Origin: Romanomermis culicivorax
Taxonomy: Eukaryota; Nematoda; Enoplea; Mermithida; Mermithidae
Direction of reading: 5' to 3'
DNA length: 64,000 bases
NCBI GenBank assembly: GCA_963922205.1
Contig: CAWUHX010000010.1
Span: 1,674,001 to 1,738,000 of the forward strand
The notes under the pieces were generated by a model. It was given only the letters and a program-made list of their open reading frames with translations, searched no databases and had not been told where the DNA came from. The translations under genes and the position numbers were made by a program. Of the stretch, positions 1-13,137 are shown piece by piece (positions within the stretch are counted from its first letter, which is position 1; the number at the start of each line of letters is the position of its first letter).

Positions 1-1090
1 AGCCTGTTTGACGTCAAACGTGTCATTCACAAGGATCTCAAGCTAGGTAACATAATTCATTCAGGTTTTTTTACTAATGTGAAAATTAGCAGCGTGATAG
101 CGAAGCAACAACAACAACAACAAAATGGCGTAAATTGCTTCAAAAACGCTGTTTTTCTAGCAATTTTTGTTCACCGGCGAAGAAATGAAGCTTACGCTCT
201 CTTGCTCATAAGTTATGTTAATTTTTTCAGTGCGGAAATTACTGCATCTTCATTTAGATCCTGTTCTAAACAGTAGGTTTCTCGATATATAAACCTATAA
301 TTAATTATAATTGGTAGTGACGTCAATAGAAATGAAAATGGTACGGACGAAGAAAGAGTGCAAGAAAAAAATAATGAAATAAATATGCATTCATGTTGAA
401 ATTTAGACTAAGATATAGTGAAGATAGAGAACCCTATCTCATTTGCATAAAGTAGCCTGGATGTCTTAAGCGCCTTGCTCGAAGTATAAATTTTTTACGA
501 CAATGACGTAAATTTCTTTCTTAGGATATCTCCACGATATGGTACACTAACGAAGCTTAACAAATGAGTAAAAAATTAATCAACTTCTATCACAATTTGC
601 TGATTTAATTTAAAAATGTAGAGTGAAGGAAACCAGATGAACACAAAAAGTTGAAAAAGCGAATGAAAACTATGAAAGCACTTGGGCATTGGTGCATGAA
701 GTTCTCGCATCGTGTACCACTCTATGAAGGCCTGCTTCAGAAATACTTATGACTCTGTAAGTCTTCCATCAGCCTAAATTGGAGGAAATCATCTCTCTTT
801 AATACGCATGTTCGAATGTCTCACAAATCTTTCACGCGACACATTTTCATGGGACTTATGAAACACACAAGACTTTATATTCGACAACGCATGAGTCAAC
901 AGAAGTTAAAAAAAGGACACAAATTTTCTTCGGCATAAACGCTAAGTTCGAAAAGCTATACTGATTTCCAAAATTTTGAAGTGCGTTTGCTTACTGTTTT
1001 CCGTTCACTAAAATCAAAGGATCATTATGCTCTATAACAAAAGTGCATATTGGTTCGTGAAAATCTGAAACTTTTTAAAATAGTACGTAC
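1..1090. other. Left-edge stretch without a supported gene
   Basis: AT-rich non-coding sequence with a short CAA microsatellite near 107-122. It lies 3' of the last exon I can place for the minus-strand gene ending at 1091, so it probably holds the next intron and possibly later exons. I could not identify a convincing exon. Confidence 0.4.
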
Positions 1091-3361
1091 CTCTGCCTCT
1101 GAGGCATTTTCGAATTTCGTAAACAGCCGTTGATTTTTTGAGGCGATTCTTGATCAGGTTTTTGCCTTTGTACTTCATTGTCGAACGGCAAATCGTCTTC
1201 GCAAACGGTTTCCATGGTCGATTTCGTCGACCTTCGTCTCGATAATCGATGGTCATCGTCCAAATCGCTGGTCATCGTTCGCCCATTACTCATAATACTC
1301 AAATTGTCGATTTTTTTACTATCGTTGTTATTATTGTTCGTTCTTTGTTTTAGTTCTTGTGTTTCCTTGTGTTGATGTTGTTGCTGTTCATTAACGTCGG
1401 ACAAGTACAGATTAGTTTGGCTGCTATTTTGTCTACGAATGTATTTGACATTATTTATAGAGACCACATTTTCATGTACTATGTCCTAAAAAGAAGAAAC
1501 ACGTGTGAAAATTTTTTCGGCAGACTGAAACTATAGTTTTTTAAATTCCAAGTGAGCATCATTTGAAATTAGAAAGATGTTCATGCAAATAATAAATATT
1601 CTACGTATACGGGCACTTTTTTGTCTCGATTCGACTGATGCAGTTGGGCGAACAAATTGAGAAAAAAATCCCGACCTGCAATGCAGGTTTATTGCCTGTT
1701 CACAAATTTATACGGATTATTTTACTTTCCGAGGCTCATTTGAAGATGAATAAACTATCCTGTGACGGCATATTTTTCCGAACAATGATGGCGTAGAAAT
1801 ATCATCTCATGGAAGACATCACTAAGGCAGGACAATGCAACAAACGGTTAGTGTACAACAAAATTCTAAATAGAATTTCTTGGGCAAACCTCACATTTGC
1901 CTTTTCAATTCAAAAATCAATAAGTAGATAATTTATTTACTTGTGACAATCACGTTGAAATACTCAATTCAGTTTCGACAAAAAATTTTGTAGGGCGGCG
2001 AAAAGAAGATCTGACGTCAGCACAGATCTGCTTCAAATTTCAAAACCTGACAAAAATTATTGCTCAAGCAAGAAAATTCAACTTTCTATTTTTCAGGTAT
2101 TACACCGACTAACACTTTTTGAGTTAAAGTTTTATAATTTTGAGATAAGTAGAGGTTTTTGCTATCAAATAAAAGAATCATATTGAAATTCAACCAGTTT
2201 CACGCACAGTTTTCATTCCCAAACTGCTGAAAGAAGCGTGAATTATGAACAATAAAATAGACTTTCTTCTTGAGAGTTACATACAATCCATCTGAAAAGT
2301 TCAATATTTCTGAACTGAAGATCTTGAACTTTCATTCGAAAATTTCCACCGAGTTAAACCAAAGGATCGAATCACTTTAGAAATAATCGAAGATTGATAT
2401 CCTCATTTGATCTCTTATTAGGATTTTTTTAATTTCACATGTCTTATGCGGAGCGAATATTCAAAAGATTACTTTGAAATACAGTCCATGTGCACATAGT
2501 TGAGTCAAAGTATAAATATGGCATAACAAATAGATGTGAAATCGATTAAGAATTGAAAGCTTTCATCTTCCTTTGTTACTATACTTCTGATAAGCTGTCT
2601 TTCACCAAATCCTTAGCATGCATCCTGCAGACGTCACAGAACTACGTAGTCAGAATTTATAATCAATGGCATAGGGTACTGTGATCTCTTTCGTGAACTA
2701 TGAAAAAACGATTTTTTACACACTAATTCTCCAATTACAATAACTATGTATACCAATGTCACTAAAAATGATCGATTTCACTATCAGACTAGGAAGTCAA
2801 TTTTTATGCTTAGAAATTTATAATTTCGACCCATGATCAGATCATTATGGTCAGCAAGTCGATGGTTTTCTCAGGCTTTTTCTCTCCTAACCACTTACCG
2901 AACCCTGTTCTATATCCCGGAGCTGACTTGGCGCCAATTTTTGATAAATTTGATGATTATAGAATACCCAGTTGGGCGATCTTTTTTCTCGACGACGTTT
3001 TTTGAACGCCTCCAAACAAGAAAAGGTCGAAAAAGGCGAATGTGAACCCGAAGTTGACGAAGATGACGAATTTTTGGAAAATTTTCGTTCGACGGAAATC
3101 GGGTGGTTATGGTGATCGACTAAACTCGCCAAATGGTGATTCCGTTTTTTAGAACTTTTGTCGGCGAATTTCGACCTCAATCGACCACTTTTGATTAATC
3201 GACGGGCGGTTTTGGCTCTTTCTTGATTCTTTTCTTCTTCGGTGTCTGAAATTTGAAAGACGGACAACAATAAGAAAGTAATTTCGACTGAGAAAATTTT
3301 TGTAATGTATACAGGGTTTCTTCAAGATGGATTTCAAGGGCGCCTGTTGTCGGAGGCTCAT
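1091..3361 (-). CDS. Low-complexity protein with N-terminal SILK-type PP1-docking sequence, 3' incomplete
   Basis: Three phase-matched exons are visible: 3361-3313 (ATG at 3361, 16 codons plus one base), 3245-2968 and 1485-1091. Intron 1 is 67 nt and ends ATTTCAG. Intron 2 is about 1.5 kb with a GTATTC donor and a TTTTTAG acceptor. The last exon ends at AG/GTACGT, so the gene continues to the left and its C-terminus is not seen. The N-terminus contains APLKSILKKP. SILK is a known protein phosphatase 1 docking motif, which suggests a PP1-binding or inhibitor-2-like regulator; this is inference. The remainder is charged and Ser/Asn/Gln-rich, with a basic KKRRREKR stretch that could be a nuclear localisation signal. 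No globular domain is recognisable. Exon structure is well supported; function is not. Confidence 0.6.
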
Positions 3362-3373
3362 ATTTCTGTATTA

Positions 3374-3390
3374 CTGTAAAAAGCCCAGTT
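3374..3390 (-). promoter_or_regulatory. Candidate trans-splice acceptor
   Basis: Reading the minus strand, CTTTTTACAG ends at 3374 and is followed 12 nt later by the ATG at 3361. A pyrimidine-rich acceptor this close to a start codon, with no upstream coding exon, is what a spliced-leader acceptor looks like in nematodes. Confidence 0.45.
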
Positions 3391-6300
3391 TTTACACGCG
3401 GATTGAAGAGAAAACTAGATTTTTAATAAAAAGTCGTGTAAGAACTGGAAAAATGCGAAGTTGTTCATTTTTGAAGATCAATGCAAACAAAAAAAAGTTT
3501 GTCTGAAAAAACTACGTGGAAACCACTTCTGGAACCAAAAATGTAAATTACAATGGATATGCAACAGGCAATGCGCATAACTACGGAATAATATCTCATA
3601 CACAGAAATAAGTGCAATCGTACGTTTTTTATAAAATGCTTGTGAATTAAAAAATGGCGGAAAATATGCCTCATTTAAAGTCCCTTAAACCACGAATTTA
3701 CTGTAGAATTTTTTACTCCAAAAATAGTGTGGGTTAGTCTAGTAAACTCACAAATTTCCAGTCTTATGTGACATGGGTTAATAGTTGAAATATGAAACGG
3801 TAATTGGTTTCCACTCTTGATATTCATAAGGATTTCAAGAAACACAAACTACAGTTTTTATTTGTTATGATGACGAGATCTGTCTAAAATCAGCAATGAA
3901 ACCAATTTTTCAATGGAAATGACAACAAATTTTCGTTTATTTTTAGTTTTGGTTGGTTGTCTTGTTAATCAACCTAGATCTTCTGTTGGCTGTATGAACT
4001 TGGTTGAGAAAAAATCTGTTTCTGCTTGCATATTATAGAAGCATTTGATAAGGCATTCTTAAGTGAATTCTTTCTCATGGGGAGGCATTAGGAGCTGGAG
4101 CAGAAACACTCGGAAATAGTGTCAACATCAAAAATCAAACGATAGATTTAACTTCAGTTGAACTTTATCTAAAATTTTATATCCAATCTTAAATCTTTCG
4201 AGTTCAGAGAGTGACCTAGAATGAAAGTCAATTTCATGGACTAAAAAACCGTCTGGCTGCATGGGCTTTATAGTTTACAATAGGCCTCAAGATGAAAGAA
4301 AATCTGCCCTTTTTGAACTGATACTTCTGGACAGCCTTTACAAGAACATTAGCGATGGAAAATTTTGACACTGAGTCAAAAGTAGTGACTCAACGTGTGC
4401 AATGAGATGCTTAGTCGTCACGGTGCTTTCTCATGGGGAGCTCTTCAGCAGTTACGTGACCCAAAGAATACAGAAAGCTTTTTTAACATATTGGAAATCG
4501 GATAGTCTCGGGAAAAGCACATAAAAATAGCGAAAAACACTAAAGCAGAGATTTTTGGCTACGTGCAGCATCATGTGGAGTCAGATTCTACTCCTTTCAT
4601 GACACAGGCTGTGAGTCACATTTCTTAACACGGTCTCAAAGCTTTTGTGTGCATTTTCTGATTTTTTTGAACAGATTCAAAATTTTCATGTCATCTTGGA
4701 TTAATGTTACGACAGAACGATGATGTAGTTTAGTATATTAGATGGACTATGCAAGACTCAAAAATATGATAATTATCATTTTTGGAACAGTTGTTCTTGC
4801 AAACTTTTGAAAAAGTCACTCATTGAAGATTTTGATCCTGATTTGAAAATATTGGCATGAAAATGGCGAATATATATGTAGAATGCTCACGTACAAATAT
4901 ACCGTCTGTGTTTTAATGGTAATAATAATATCCAGTAAAAACATAAATAAACTGCTGTACATTTTTTTCCAAAATTGATAAAGCGGCACACCGGAAAAAA
5001 GTCTGATTTCAGCAGAAACAGATGTTTTTCATATCTCCTGGTTTTTAATGAACCTGCTGACCCTAGGCTGTGCTTTTCATAACGAGTCACATTTCTGAAC
5101 ACAAATCTCTCGCACGTAAATTTTTTGACCCTGGATTTCAAGGTTTCATTGCAGGTTTCTTAATCAGAGATCTGAGTTTTTAATAATTGAAATGTATCAC
5201 TGTAGACACGTATCCTCAGCTAAAAAAAGCAGCCGATTTTGTAGTCCAATAGGACTAAAAGGTCTATTTTCGTCCGGATAATGTCGTATCTTAGGCCGTA
5301 TTCACTTACATTTCAGTAATCCTAGAATAGAAGCCAACTGATCAAGAAAATTTTTTCGATCTGATAAACAGGAAAAGCATGCTAAAACATTTATGACTAG
5401 TCTACTAACGTCAGACACTTGGCTTTGAAAATGCATGTTGGTTATGTAACCGTGACGAAGAAAACGCGTAACTAAAAATATACGCGTCAAAAGTATCCTT
5501 CTGAAGTGATGAAAACGAAGCAGATCATCTTGACGTCTCTTTTATGGGATTTAAACGACTCAAGAAAGTCTAAAAATAGATTACAAAATCCAAAGGCTTG
5601 CAGTAAAATTTGAAAAATGGAGTCACGTTGGTAATTAGCGCGACTTGAAAATATTTTTGAGTCACTCATGACGTTTTGGAATCATATACGTGTCAAGTGA
5701 CCCAAATACGTGAGCGAAACAGGCCAATGATGCACAAACTTCAATGAAGAATATCAATCATCACGAAGATATTTTTTAGTAGTTATTATTTTGTAAGTTT
5801 CCATCATTCATTGACGATGCCATTCAAGAATTATTTAGTTTGCTATTCACACTGCAAAATGTTTGCGCAATGTTTCTTGTGAAAGGGTTTGTTTTCGAAA
5901 CTACAGTCACCACATAGTCCAAGTTCATGGAGTGTATAGGAAGTTTCCACATTTTGAAGACTCCGTGCACAAAAATCTTATACGATACGATAAGTAAAGT
6001 GGTAAAAACTTGTCACAAATCTGTATTTGTCACTAAGTTTCAAAAATTCTGTTCCAATCTCGCTTTCATGATGCTGATTTTTTATTTTCGTTCAAGCACT
6101 GAAGATAGAAAATAAACTATTTCTCACCTTGCAAAAAGACGCTACTTCTTCGGCGATGGAATTTCCCATAAAACCGCAACATTTTCCAATTTTTATCATT
6201 TATGAATCGACATTTATGCTACTGTTTGAACTGAAATTATTTTCCTGTAAAAAAAATAAAAATTTCACTCTAGAGAAAAAATGACAGGGTGTCCGGTTTC

Positions 6301-9300
6301 CTATCAATGATAATTAAAAAAAGGCGACGTCCATTCATAGTAACCAATGTGTTAAAGGAGATACTAGAAAAGCGGTAGAGCTTATCCAAGGGCGACGACG
6401 TTGATGAACGAAAAAAGAAAAATATTCATTCAAAGCAAACCGTGCTAATTTAATTGGATGTTGTTCTCTAAAATTAATCTTCCCAGATGTTTTTGTTGAC
6501 TTCTTTATTTGTCGTATATTTTTGGAACAGATTTGTAGAGAAAACTGATGAATATAGTAACACAACGGCGTAATCTAAAATGTGGCAAGCAAATTCACTG
6601 ACAAGTCATATGATCTACAAAGAGGTGCGAAAATCAAGAGATTTCAACGCATCAATAGGAAGAGCCTGCGCCTGTAGATACAGCAAGATTAAATAATTTT
6701 CATCCTGTCTCCTGCTTGGATCTAAAAGGTCAATTTGTCGGCACTATGTTGTCCACTACTGTGAATCTGTTATCATATAAAAAGTCTTAGCATAGCTATG
6801 AAATAGTTCATCTTGTCGTAAAAAATGAATAATCAACAGTAGAACCATCAGCGCGTTGCTTTTTGCTATGTTCACTGTTGAATGAATTTCCCACTAGCAA
6901 AGTATGAAACAAAACTTGAAAATTTCACCTGCTTACTGAACTACAAATCAACCGAAATGAAGTTTTTGAAGGCTAAAATATTCAATGATTTTTACTCTAC
7001 GCAATTTTTGATCGTAGGCAGAAGCAGATGTTTTATTACATGCACTTTAGAAGAATAAAAATTTAATGTCAGCAAGATCGGAAAATATTATATTGAAGTC
7101 GAAATATTTTGTCAACACTGCCACAATGAATTTTCATTAGCCCACATCACATCTACTTTGCTTCCAATTCAGATAACTCAAAATAAAAGTTCCAACAAAA
7201 ATGCAATGATTGGCTGAAGTTCTTGCCGAATCGTATAACTCCACGTTAAACGTGTCTAATTAACAATAGCTATCGAAACGGATGCTCAATAAGAAACATT
7301 TTTTAATGAGACGATTTTTAGCCGGACGAGAATAATAGACATCGAGATAATTATAAATCACGAATAAACATGAAGCAAAAATGCAAAGAAGTAAAAGATG
7401 ATGATCAAAAATTCAGTGTTGAAAAAGCAGTGAACCAGGTAATGGAAAAATTGCATTTGCATCTACTACAACACATTATAATAAGAACGTTTGCATCTAC
7501 AATAAGTAAACATGGAAACGGTTGAAAAAATGAGCTTACAAAAAATAAATAAGCTGAAGCGTACGAGTAATAACAAGCAAGGAAGAATAATGATACATAA
7601 AATGGAAAATAAGCAATGCTTAGAATAGTGTGAAAGAATCCACTCTGTGGGAACCATAAAAAGTGACCAATATCTGTCAAGAAAAAAAACATAATGAAAA
7701 AATTATTCTATAGTCTTGAAATAGTTGAAAAAAATAAAACCGAAAAGCAAGTACCACTACACGTCAGTAATTTTTGTTGAACCACACATCATGTTGGAGC
7801 TGGAAAATTTGTTAGAAAATTCCACTAGTCCTTGATAATTTTTTTACGCAAAATTATTCTGTGAACAGAACAGAATGACATTTACGATGCATTGTAGAGT
7901 GGATTCAGCGTAAAATTTTTCGTTGGTTCATGCAATGATAACACTGAATTTGCATTAATTTTGGCCTATGTTTCTGTACATTTGGCAGTCAATTATTCCA
8001 GATAGGAAAGTCAGGTTTGCCCAGAAAATTGAAATTAGAAACTCATGGTTTGTTTGTCATCAGATAACTCGGTCTGTATTTATTATGAAATTGCTGGTTC
8101 TCCTACATCTTGAAAAAAGACAAAAACAGTTCTGTCGTCAAAATCTTTTACACAAAGTCTTTACTGAAGAATTTTTTTATCCAAAAATTTATGAGCTTCA
8201 ATTTGGCATGCAAAGTTCAAAATTTTTTTTGCAAAAAATGTAAAAATATGCAATGATAATTGATTTCCACTTTTTTATTCAGGAGCATTTCATGAAAACC
8301 CCACCGTACGGTTTGCAGCTTCTGTGTTAAAGTTGTTTACAAGTAGCTACAGTGCATTTTTCGTAACGGCTTATTACTTTTTTGAGTCAACTTTTGTAAC
8401 ACAAAATAAAACGATTTATCCATAACCAAAATTTTTTATGCTTAAGTTCATTTCTTAAACGTTATGTTTATTACAAAATTTGAGGGTTTTTAAAATGATC
8501 AAGATTCTGCTATTTGATATTTAAATCAAATTACTCAAAGCTCAACATTCAGATTTCCTTGAATTTTCTGATTTTTCTACAATTTCTGGCGATGTTATAT
8601 GAAAATGAAAATCAGTGTTTCCATGAAATGACCCTGTTGTACAATATATGTTTAATAATAAGCGGCCAGCAAAAGTTTCATCTCTCACAATAACAATATA
8701 AATTTTGCGGACAGATGTTCTTTTCGTACCTAACAGTACGTTAACAACTTCCTCGCCGGAAAATTGTTTTCCCACTGGATCTTTTAAGCAACGGACGATT
8801 AAATCAGTCTGTGATTGCCGGACAATGATCTGTTTTTATAAAATATGTAAGTTGAAAAATGACGAAAATAAATAGTATCGAAATCGATTACACAACACTA
8901 GCAGTAGAAATTTTTGTAGAATTTTTCGAAAAATTCCAAAAAGTAATTGAGAGAGACAGGCAAGTTTTCTATGTTATAGGACATAGTTTACTGGAAAATA
9001 ACAAAAATACGAAATAATAGTTTCTTGGCTAGTTTCATCATCCAGAAGCTTTTCATACAGTTATCAAAAATTCGCTCATCTGTATGGCTAGAGTGTTTTT
9101 TTGGTCGTGAATTCAAAGAATAAAATTTTCTAATTTTACGTTGCAATTTTCACTGTTGCATGATTTGCAACACACCACCAGTAATTTTTGGTGAAAAGAT
9201 TCAACAGAGAAATCGCACAACTTTTGAATTTTTCAATAGTGTTCTTTTGGTAGAAAATTTATTTTTCTGAACAAAACTTTGGCTGAAGTCAGCAGCTTCT

Positions 9301-9800
9301 GAAGTCCTTTCGATATCCACAAACAGGAGTTGCTTGTTCACTATTTTGAATCACTGCATCGAAAATTTCCGAAGAATTCAAAATTAGCCGACGTCTCTCA
9401 GGGAAAAATAATTTCTGTAAACAATGAAAGTTCTTTGACACTAAGAAAATGACGATTCCTTGAGATAGACACTTTCAGCTAAGCATTCATGCATCGGAGA
9501 TACAAAGAAAGAAGATTGATCAACCTGGCTTGATAACATTGACTGCCGGCAGCCCAAGCTGAAACATTTTCGCTTCTTCGGATACAGTACAAGTACACTA
9601 TAAGAATGATTTTATAAGCGCGAAGAAAAGAAGGCTTTTGGCCATTTTTGTGCTAGAATATTTCACAAAAGAAAAATTATCCTCAAAAAAGTTCTCTTTT
9701 TACAGTATAGAGGTGCTGCGTTCCTATTGTACCGACTGCTGCTACTCTACTTCCGCGGGATAAAAAACTTTTCTTTTTATTGTGAGAGGTAGGAAGTGTT
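3391..9800. other. Gene-poor AT-rich stretch with repeat relics
   Basis: No convincing exon on either strand. Diverged pieces of the dispersed TATAGTCTGTTTT miniature element occur near 3605-3855 (end, phrase CTCACAAATTTCCAGTC, opposite end) and near 8060-8250. Open frames here are short and AT-driven. Confidence 0.4.
3605..3855. repeat. Diverged copy of the TATAGTCTGTTTT miniature element
   Basis: Contains TTTTTTATAAAATGCTTGTG at about 3625, the family phrase CTCACAAATTTCCAGTC at about 3747, and a degraded opposite end TTTCAAGAAACACAAACTACAGT near 3835 (shown split here as two parts, TTTCAAGAAACAC and AAACTACAGT). The ends are mutated. Confidence 0.4.
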
Positions 9801-9826
9801 TTGAGTGAGGAAAAAAATAATCTTCA

Positions 9827-10045
9827 TTGGGAAGTGGAAAACGCTTGTTCAATAAATCTTGGAGAATTATTCGTGTATGTAGCAAAGCAAGCAAACCGAA
9901 AAACAAATTATACGTGGCAATTGAAAGAAAAAATTACGGAATATATGAGAAAGACCCTGAAGAAAGGATTCCTAAAACTTTGACACTCGAGGACCTTATA
10001 TTTTCCGCCGGCTCTGGAAACGGTGACGCTTTAAGGTTGAGATAA
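9827..10045 (+). CDS. Orphan protein-like open frame
   Basis: A 72-codon open stretch whose first codon is not ATG in a good context, so it would be an exon if real. It has balanced composition, unlike the surrounding AT-driven frames, and includes KNKLYVAIERKNYGIYEKDP, loosely like the strand pattern of a PH-type domain. I see no clear splice acceptor or continuation. It may be a lone exon, a gene fragment or chance. Confidence 0.2.
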   Translation: MGSGKRLFNKSWRIIRVCSKASKPKNKLYVAIERKNYGIYEKDPEERIPKTLTLEDLIFSAGSGNGDALRLR

Positions 10046-11459
10046 ATTTTCAAGGGATTCCAAGTCTTGTCATGGTACTACATCATCTTCTGTTACAGTA
10101 ACAGCTACAGTAAAACTGTGTGCATTTAAGTCAGACACTGAAACGGAACAAGACGCGCAACAAGGTAATAAATGGTGCATAAGCTTGATCTATAAGTGCA
10201 GAAATTGTACGTAATTGCGTCAGATTTTTATCTCGATTAAGTTTACCGATTTCTTTAGCTCGTCTGGTTTTGCTGATTAGAGTATGATTTTGGCCTCCTT
10301 CACGATTCTTTTAAACTTCTGCAATAAGCTAAAAATAAATATGAAAGCCCCTACTAGCGCCATATTTTGGCGGAAGTCATTTGGCAAGTAATGCACTGAA
10401 AATGAAAATGAAAATACCTTCATTTTACGGATTGCTGTAACCAAAGATTCGATATAACACGGGATAATTAAGTCAATTCAGAATTCCATTGGCTCCTGTA
10501 TATGGTACGTGTCTAATTTTTCATTTTAATGTCTTGGAAACCGTGCATGCAAAATTGGCAGATTCATCTGACTTTCAATACATATCCGTAACCTTAAATT
10601 TTTGATTTTTCAAACATTAACCATGAATTATTGAATTGAGATATCATAACAAAAGATATTGAAATATTTTTTCACTATAATATGTATTGCCTATTCAGTT
10701 GAGATCAATGCACATCTTCTTCACTGCTAGCTCATAAAAAAACAGTTTCTGTTTTTCTTAGAATGACTGCAAGTTATAAAATCAGAAAGCAAGTGATATT
10801 TCATATTTCTGCTATTTTCTGTTGAAACCAACATGAGACTATTTAACGCACGAATCTTCCATTTTTGGTCAGCCTTCAGTGGATCTATGTGAGAGTGGTC
10901 AGTGAATGCATTGTGTGATGTTAGAACCATACTGCGTAGGCGGGATAAATTAGATTGAAACTCCTAAGAACCGTAGGCTGATTGCCAGGGTGTATGAGCC
11001 ACGTAATTCGAAAGTTTATTGCTAATCATTATCATCATCAAATGACCACGCACAATCAGAGCCTAGAGCTTCATATTCACTGATGATTCTCATCAAAAAC
11101 TGAAAGCTGCGTGGATTCAAGGTACATAGGCAGAAAACGTACATAAATGAGCTGAGCACACTAATTACGATAGGAGGGATCAAAAAATGACGTAAATGAA
11201 AAAAGTTGAAAAAAGTTGGAGCGCGAGAGAGCAGAATTCAGAGATACCACCATCGTCGTACACTACTTACTACAACACTGATTGTCATGTTAGATAATGA
11301 ACTGTACTGTACGCACACTTATACATGTCGTACGTGGTAAACTGGTAAACGTGGTTAATGGAGTTAATTTCAGGTGGATAACCGCGGCGTCGTGCGGATT
11401 CCGAGCAAAAATCGATCCTCATCCGTGGAGTCCTTCCTTCCTTTCCTTCTCTCCCCTGC
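10046..11459. other. Non-coding stretch
   Basis: AT-rich, no supported gene. An acceptor-like TTTCAG occurs on the plus strand near 11375, but the sequence after it does not form a recognisable exon. Confidence 0.3.
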
Positions 11460-11705
11460 CTAGAGTTCTTTTGAATGAAAAATATGGTTAAGTGTCGCTG
11501 CAGAAGTAATCCGTCTTTTTGAAACTTTTTCTCCCATAAAGTACAAAAAAGCAAGAAAGCTTAACATAACAGGGCGACGATGGTCTCCAAGATTACGAAA
11601 TGGATTTTTAAGATCGGCTCCCAAGTTTGTATGATCCTGTAGTGTTTCATCCACCGGGTTTTTATATGGAGTGTCGATCCAGCCACGAGAATTTTCAGTT
11701 TTCAT
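11460..11705 (-). CDS. Possible small membrane protein, 81 residues
   Basis: A complete ATG-to-TAG frame with non-AT-driven composition. The first half is hydrophilic (includes GWIDTPYKNPVDE). A hydrophobic helix follows around residues 46-58 (VMLSFLAFLYFMG), then a basic KVSKRR stretch and a short tail. This one-pass layout with flanking charges is typical of small mitochondrial or ER membrane proteins. I do not recognise the family. There is no obvious trans-splice acceptor within 50 nt upstream, and an unrecognised intron could change either end. Confidence 0.35.
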   Translation of the reverse strand: MKTENSRGWIDTPYKNPVDETLQDHTNLGADLKNPFRNLGDHRRPVMLSFLAFLYFMGEKVSKRRITSAATLNHIFHSKEL

Positions 11706-12887
11706 ATCCAGTCACTTTTCTTTTTCTTCATGGAAAATTTATTTTTTCATTTTTATAGCTACCCAATATTGCTGGGATATTGATGATTTCCGCCTTATGT
11801 CTTCACAAAATTTATGACACACAAATGTTGCCTCATCAGGCTTTTGAGGATGTTTCGTTTTTTCTACTACAAGCGACGGACTTCGAATGAGGATGTTAAT
11901 CCTGATTTTCCTGGATTTTCAAAGAAAGTTATTCAAACTCTCGAAAACTTTTTTGGAATCAAAAAAGCGACGTTTTTCAACAAATAAAAAACGAACAGTT
12001 TCAATGGATTTCACTTATCCTTCTCACGAGCTAGTCAACAGACCTCCCCACAGATAAATTCTTGACGTTTTACCTGAGCTTATTCATTATTAATTTTGAT
12101 CCCATTCCAGTGTATACGTATTCACATTTATTATGACATGTATATTTGAGTTACTGAAATAAGACAGCTGGCCGAAACAAAACGATGGCTGAATCGATCA
12201 AGTGGCTAAAACAATACGCAGTCGTTTGTGTTACCGATTTCGTTTTCTTCAGTGTGATGATAAAATTTACTACGGAAAGCGAAAAATTAACAAAAACTCG
12301 AAGTTATAAATCAGCTGGAAACAAAACTGAAACTAAAAGGAGTATTAATTAAGTTCGTTAGAATATTGTTTATCAAGATGAATGAGCGAAAGAGGTGAAA
12401 AAAATTACTTGGTTGCCATTTGAACGAGGAACTAGAAACACGGAACAGAAGTTAAGAAAGAAAGAGGGAACTATATCAATTCACGAGAAATGAATGAATG
12501 CGGCAAGCTTCGGTGTTTTCTTACTACAAATATTCAAGTTTGAAAACTTAACCATATCAAGTATATATTTTTATGGGGCTATGAATTTCTGATGATTATT
12601 TCTCTACATAATAATCCGTCTGTCAAAATTACTAATTATTGAAAAAATGAAGCAATGACTGGAATCGAAAAAGAATTCGATGTCCATGGGCCCGGTGCCG
12701 AAAAGTTAGCAGCCATCAATTAATGACCTAAGAGTATATTGCATAATCAACTATCGAAACTACTCAATTCCATGGTAATTTTTCAGTTGAGTAATACTTA
12801 CATTTTTGGGCAAGGTAGTTTGTTGTCATTCTCTACCCAAATAGCGTGAACAAAGTTCAGCAGCGTGGATTTAGCCACTTCTTCCAC
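11706..12887. other. Non-coding stretch
   Basis: AT-rich sequence; I see no gene, RNA or clear repeat in it. Confidence 0.35.
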
Positions 12888-13137
12888 TATAGTCTGTTTT
12901 TTTTATAAAATGCTTCCAAATAATGAATCTGGAAAGCAAGTACTATTTTACCTTTTCAGCATTTTCTACCAAGCCGTACGTCATATGGACCTTAAATTTG
13001 GTGACGATACTCAACTAACACTTAAAAATTTTTGAGTTAAAAAATGTACAGTAAAAGCTTCATGTGCAGGATTTTCAAGTCACCTAATATTTGTGCCATT
13101 TTTCATTTTAGTAGCATTTTATAAAAAACAGACTATA
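12888..13137 (+). mobile_element. Miniature inverted-repeat element, complete copy
   Basis: About 250 bp bounded by inverted ends: TATAGTCTGTTTTTTTTATA on the left and TATAAAAAACAGACTATA on the right. The TATA at each edge is compatible with a TA target duplication, as for Tc1/mariner-type elements. There is no coding capacity. This is the best-preserved copy and serves as the family reference; the interior begins with a TGGAAAGCAAGTACTATTT phrase found in other copies. Confidence 0.7.

Noticed and set aside
1064..1090. A 26-nt intron after the last exon of the left-edge gene (donor at 1090, TTTCAG ending near 1065)
   Set aside because: Other well-supported introns here are at least 55 nt. 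The exon it would yield stops after a dozen codons.
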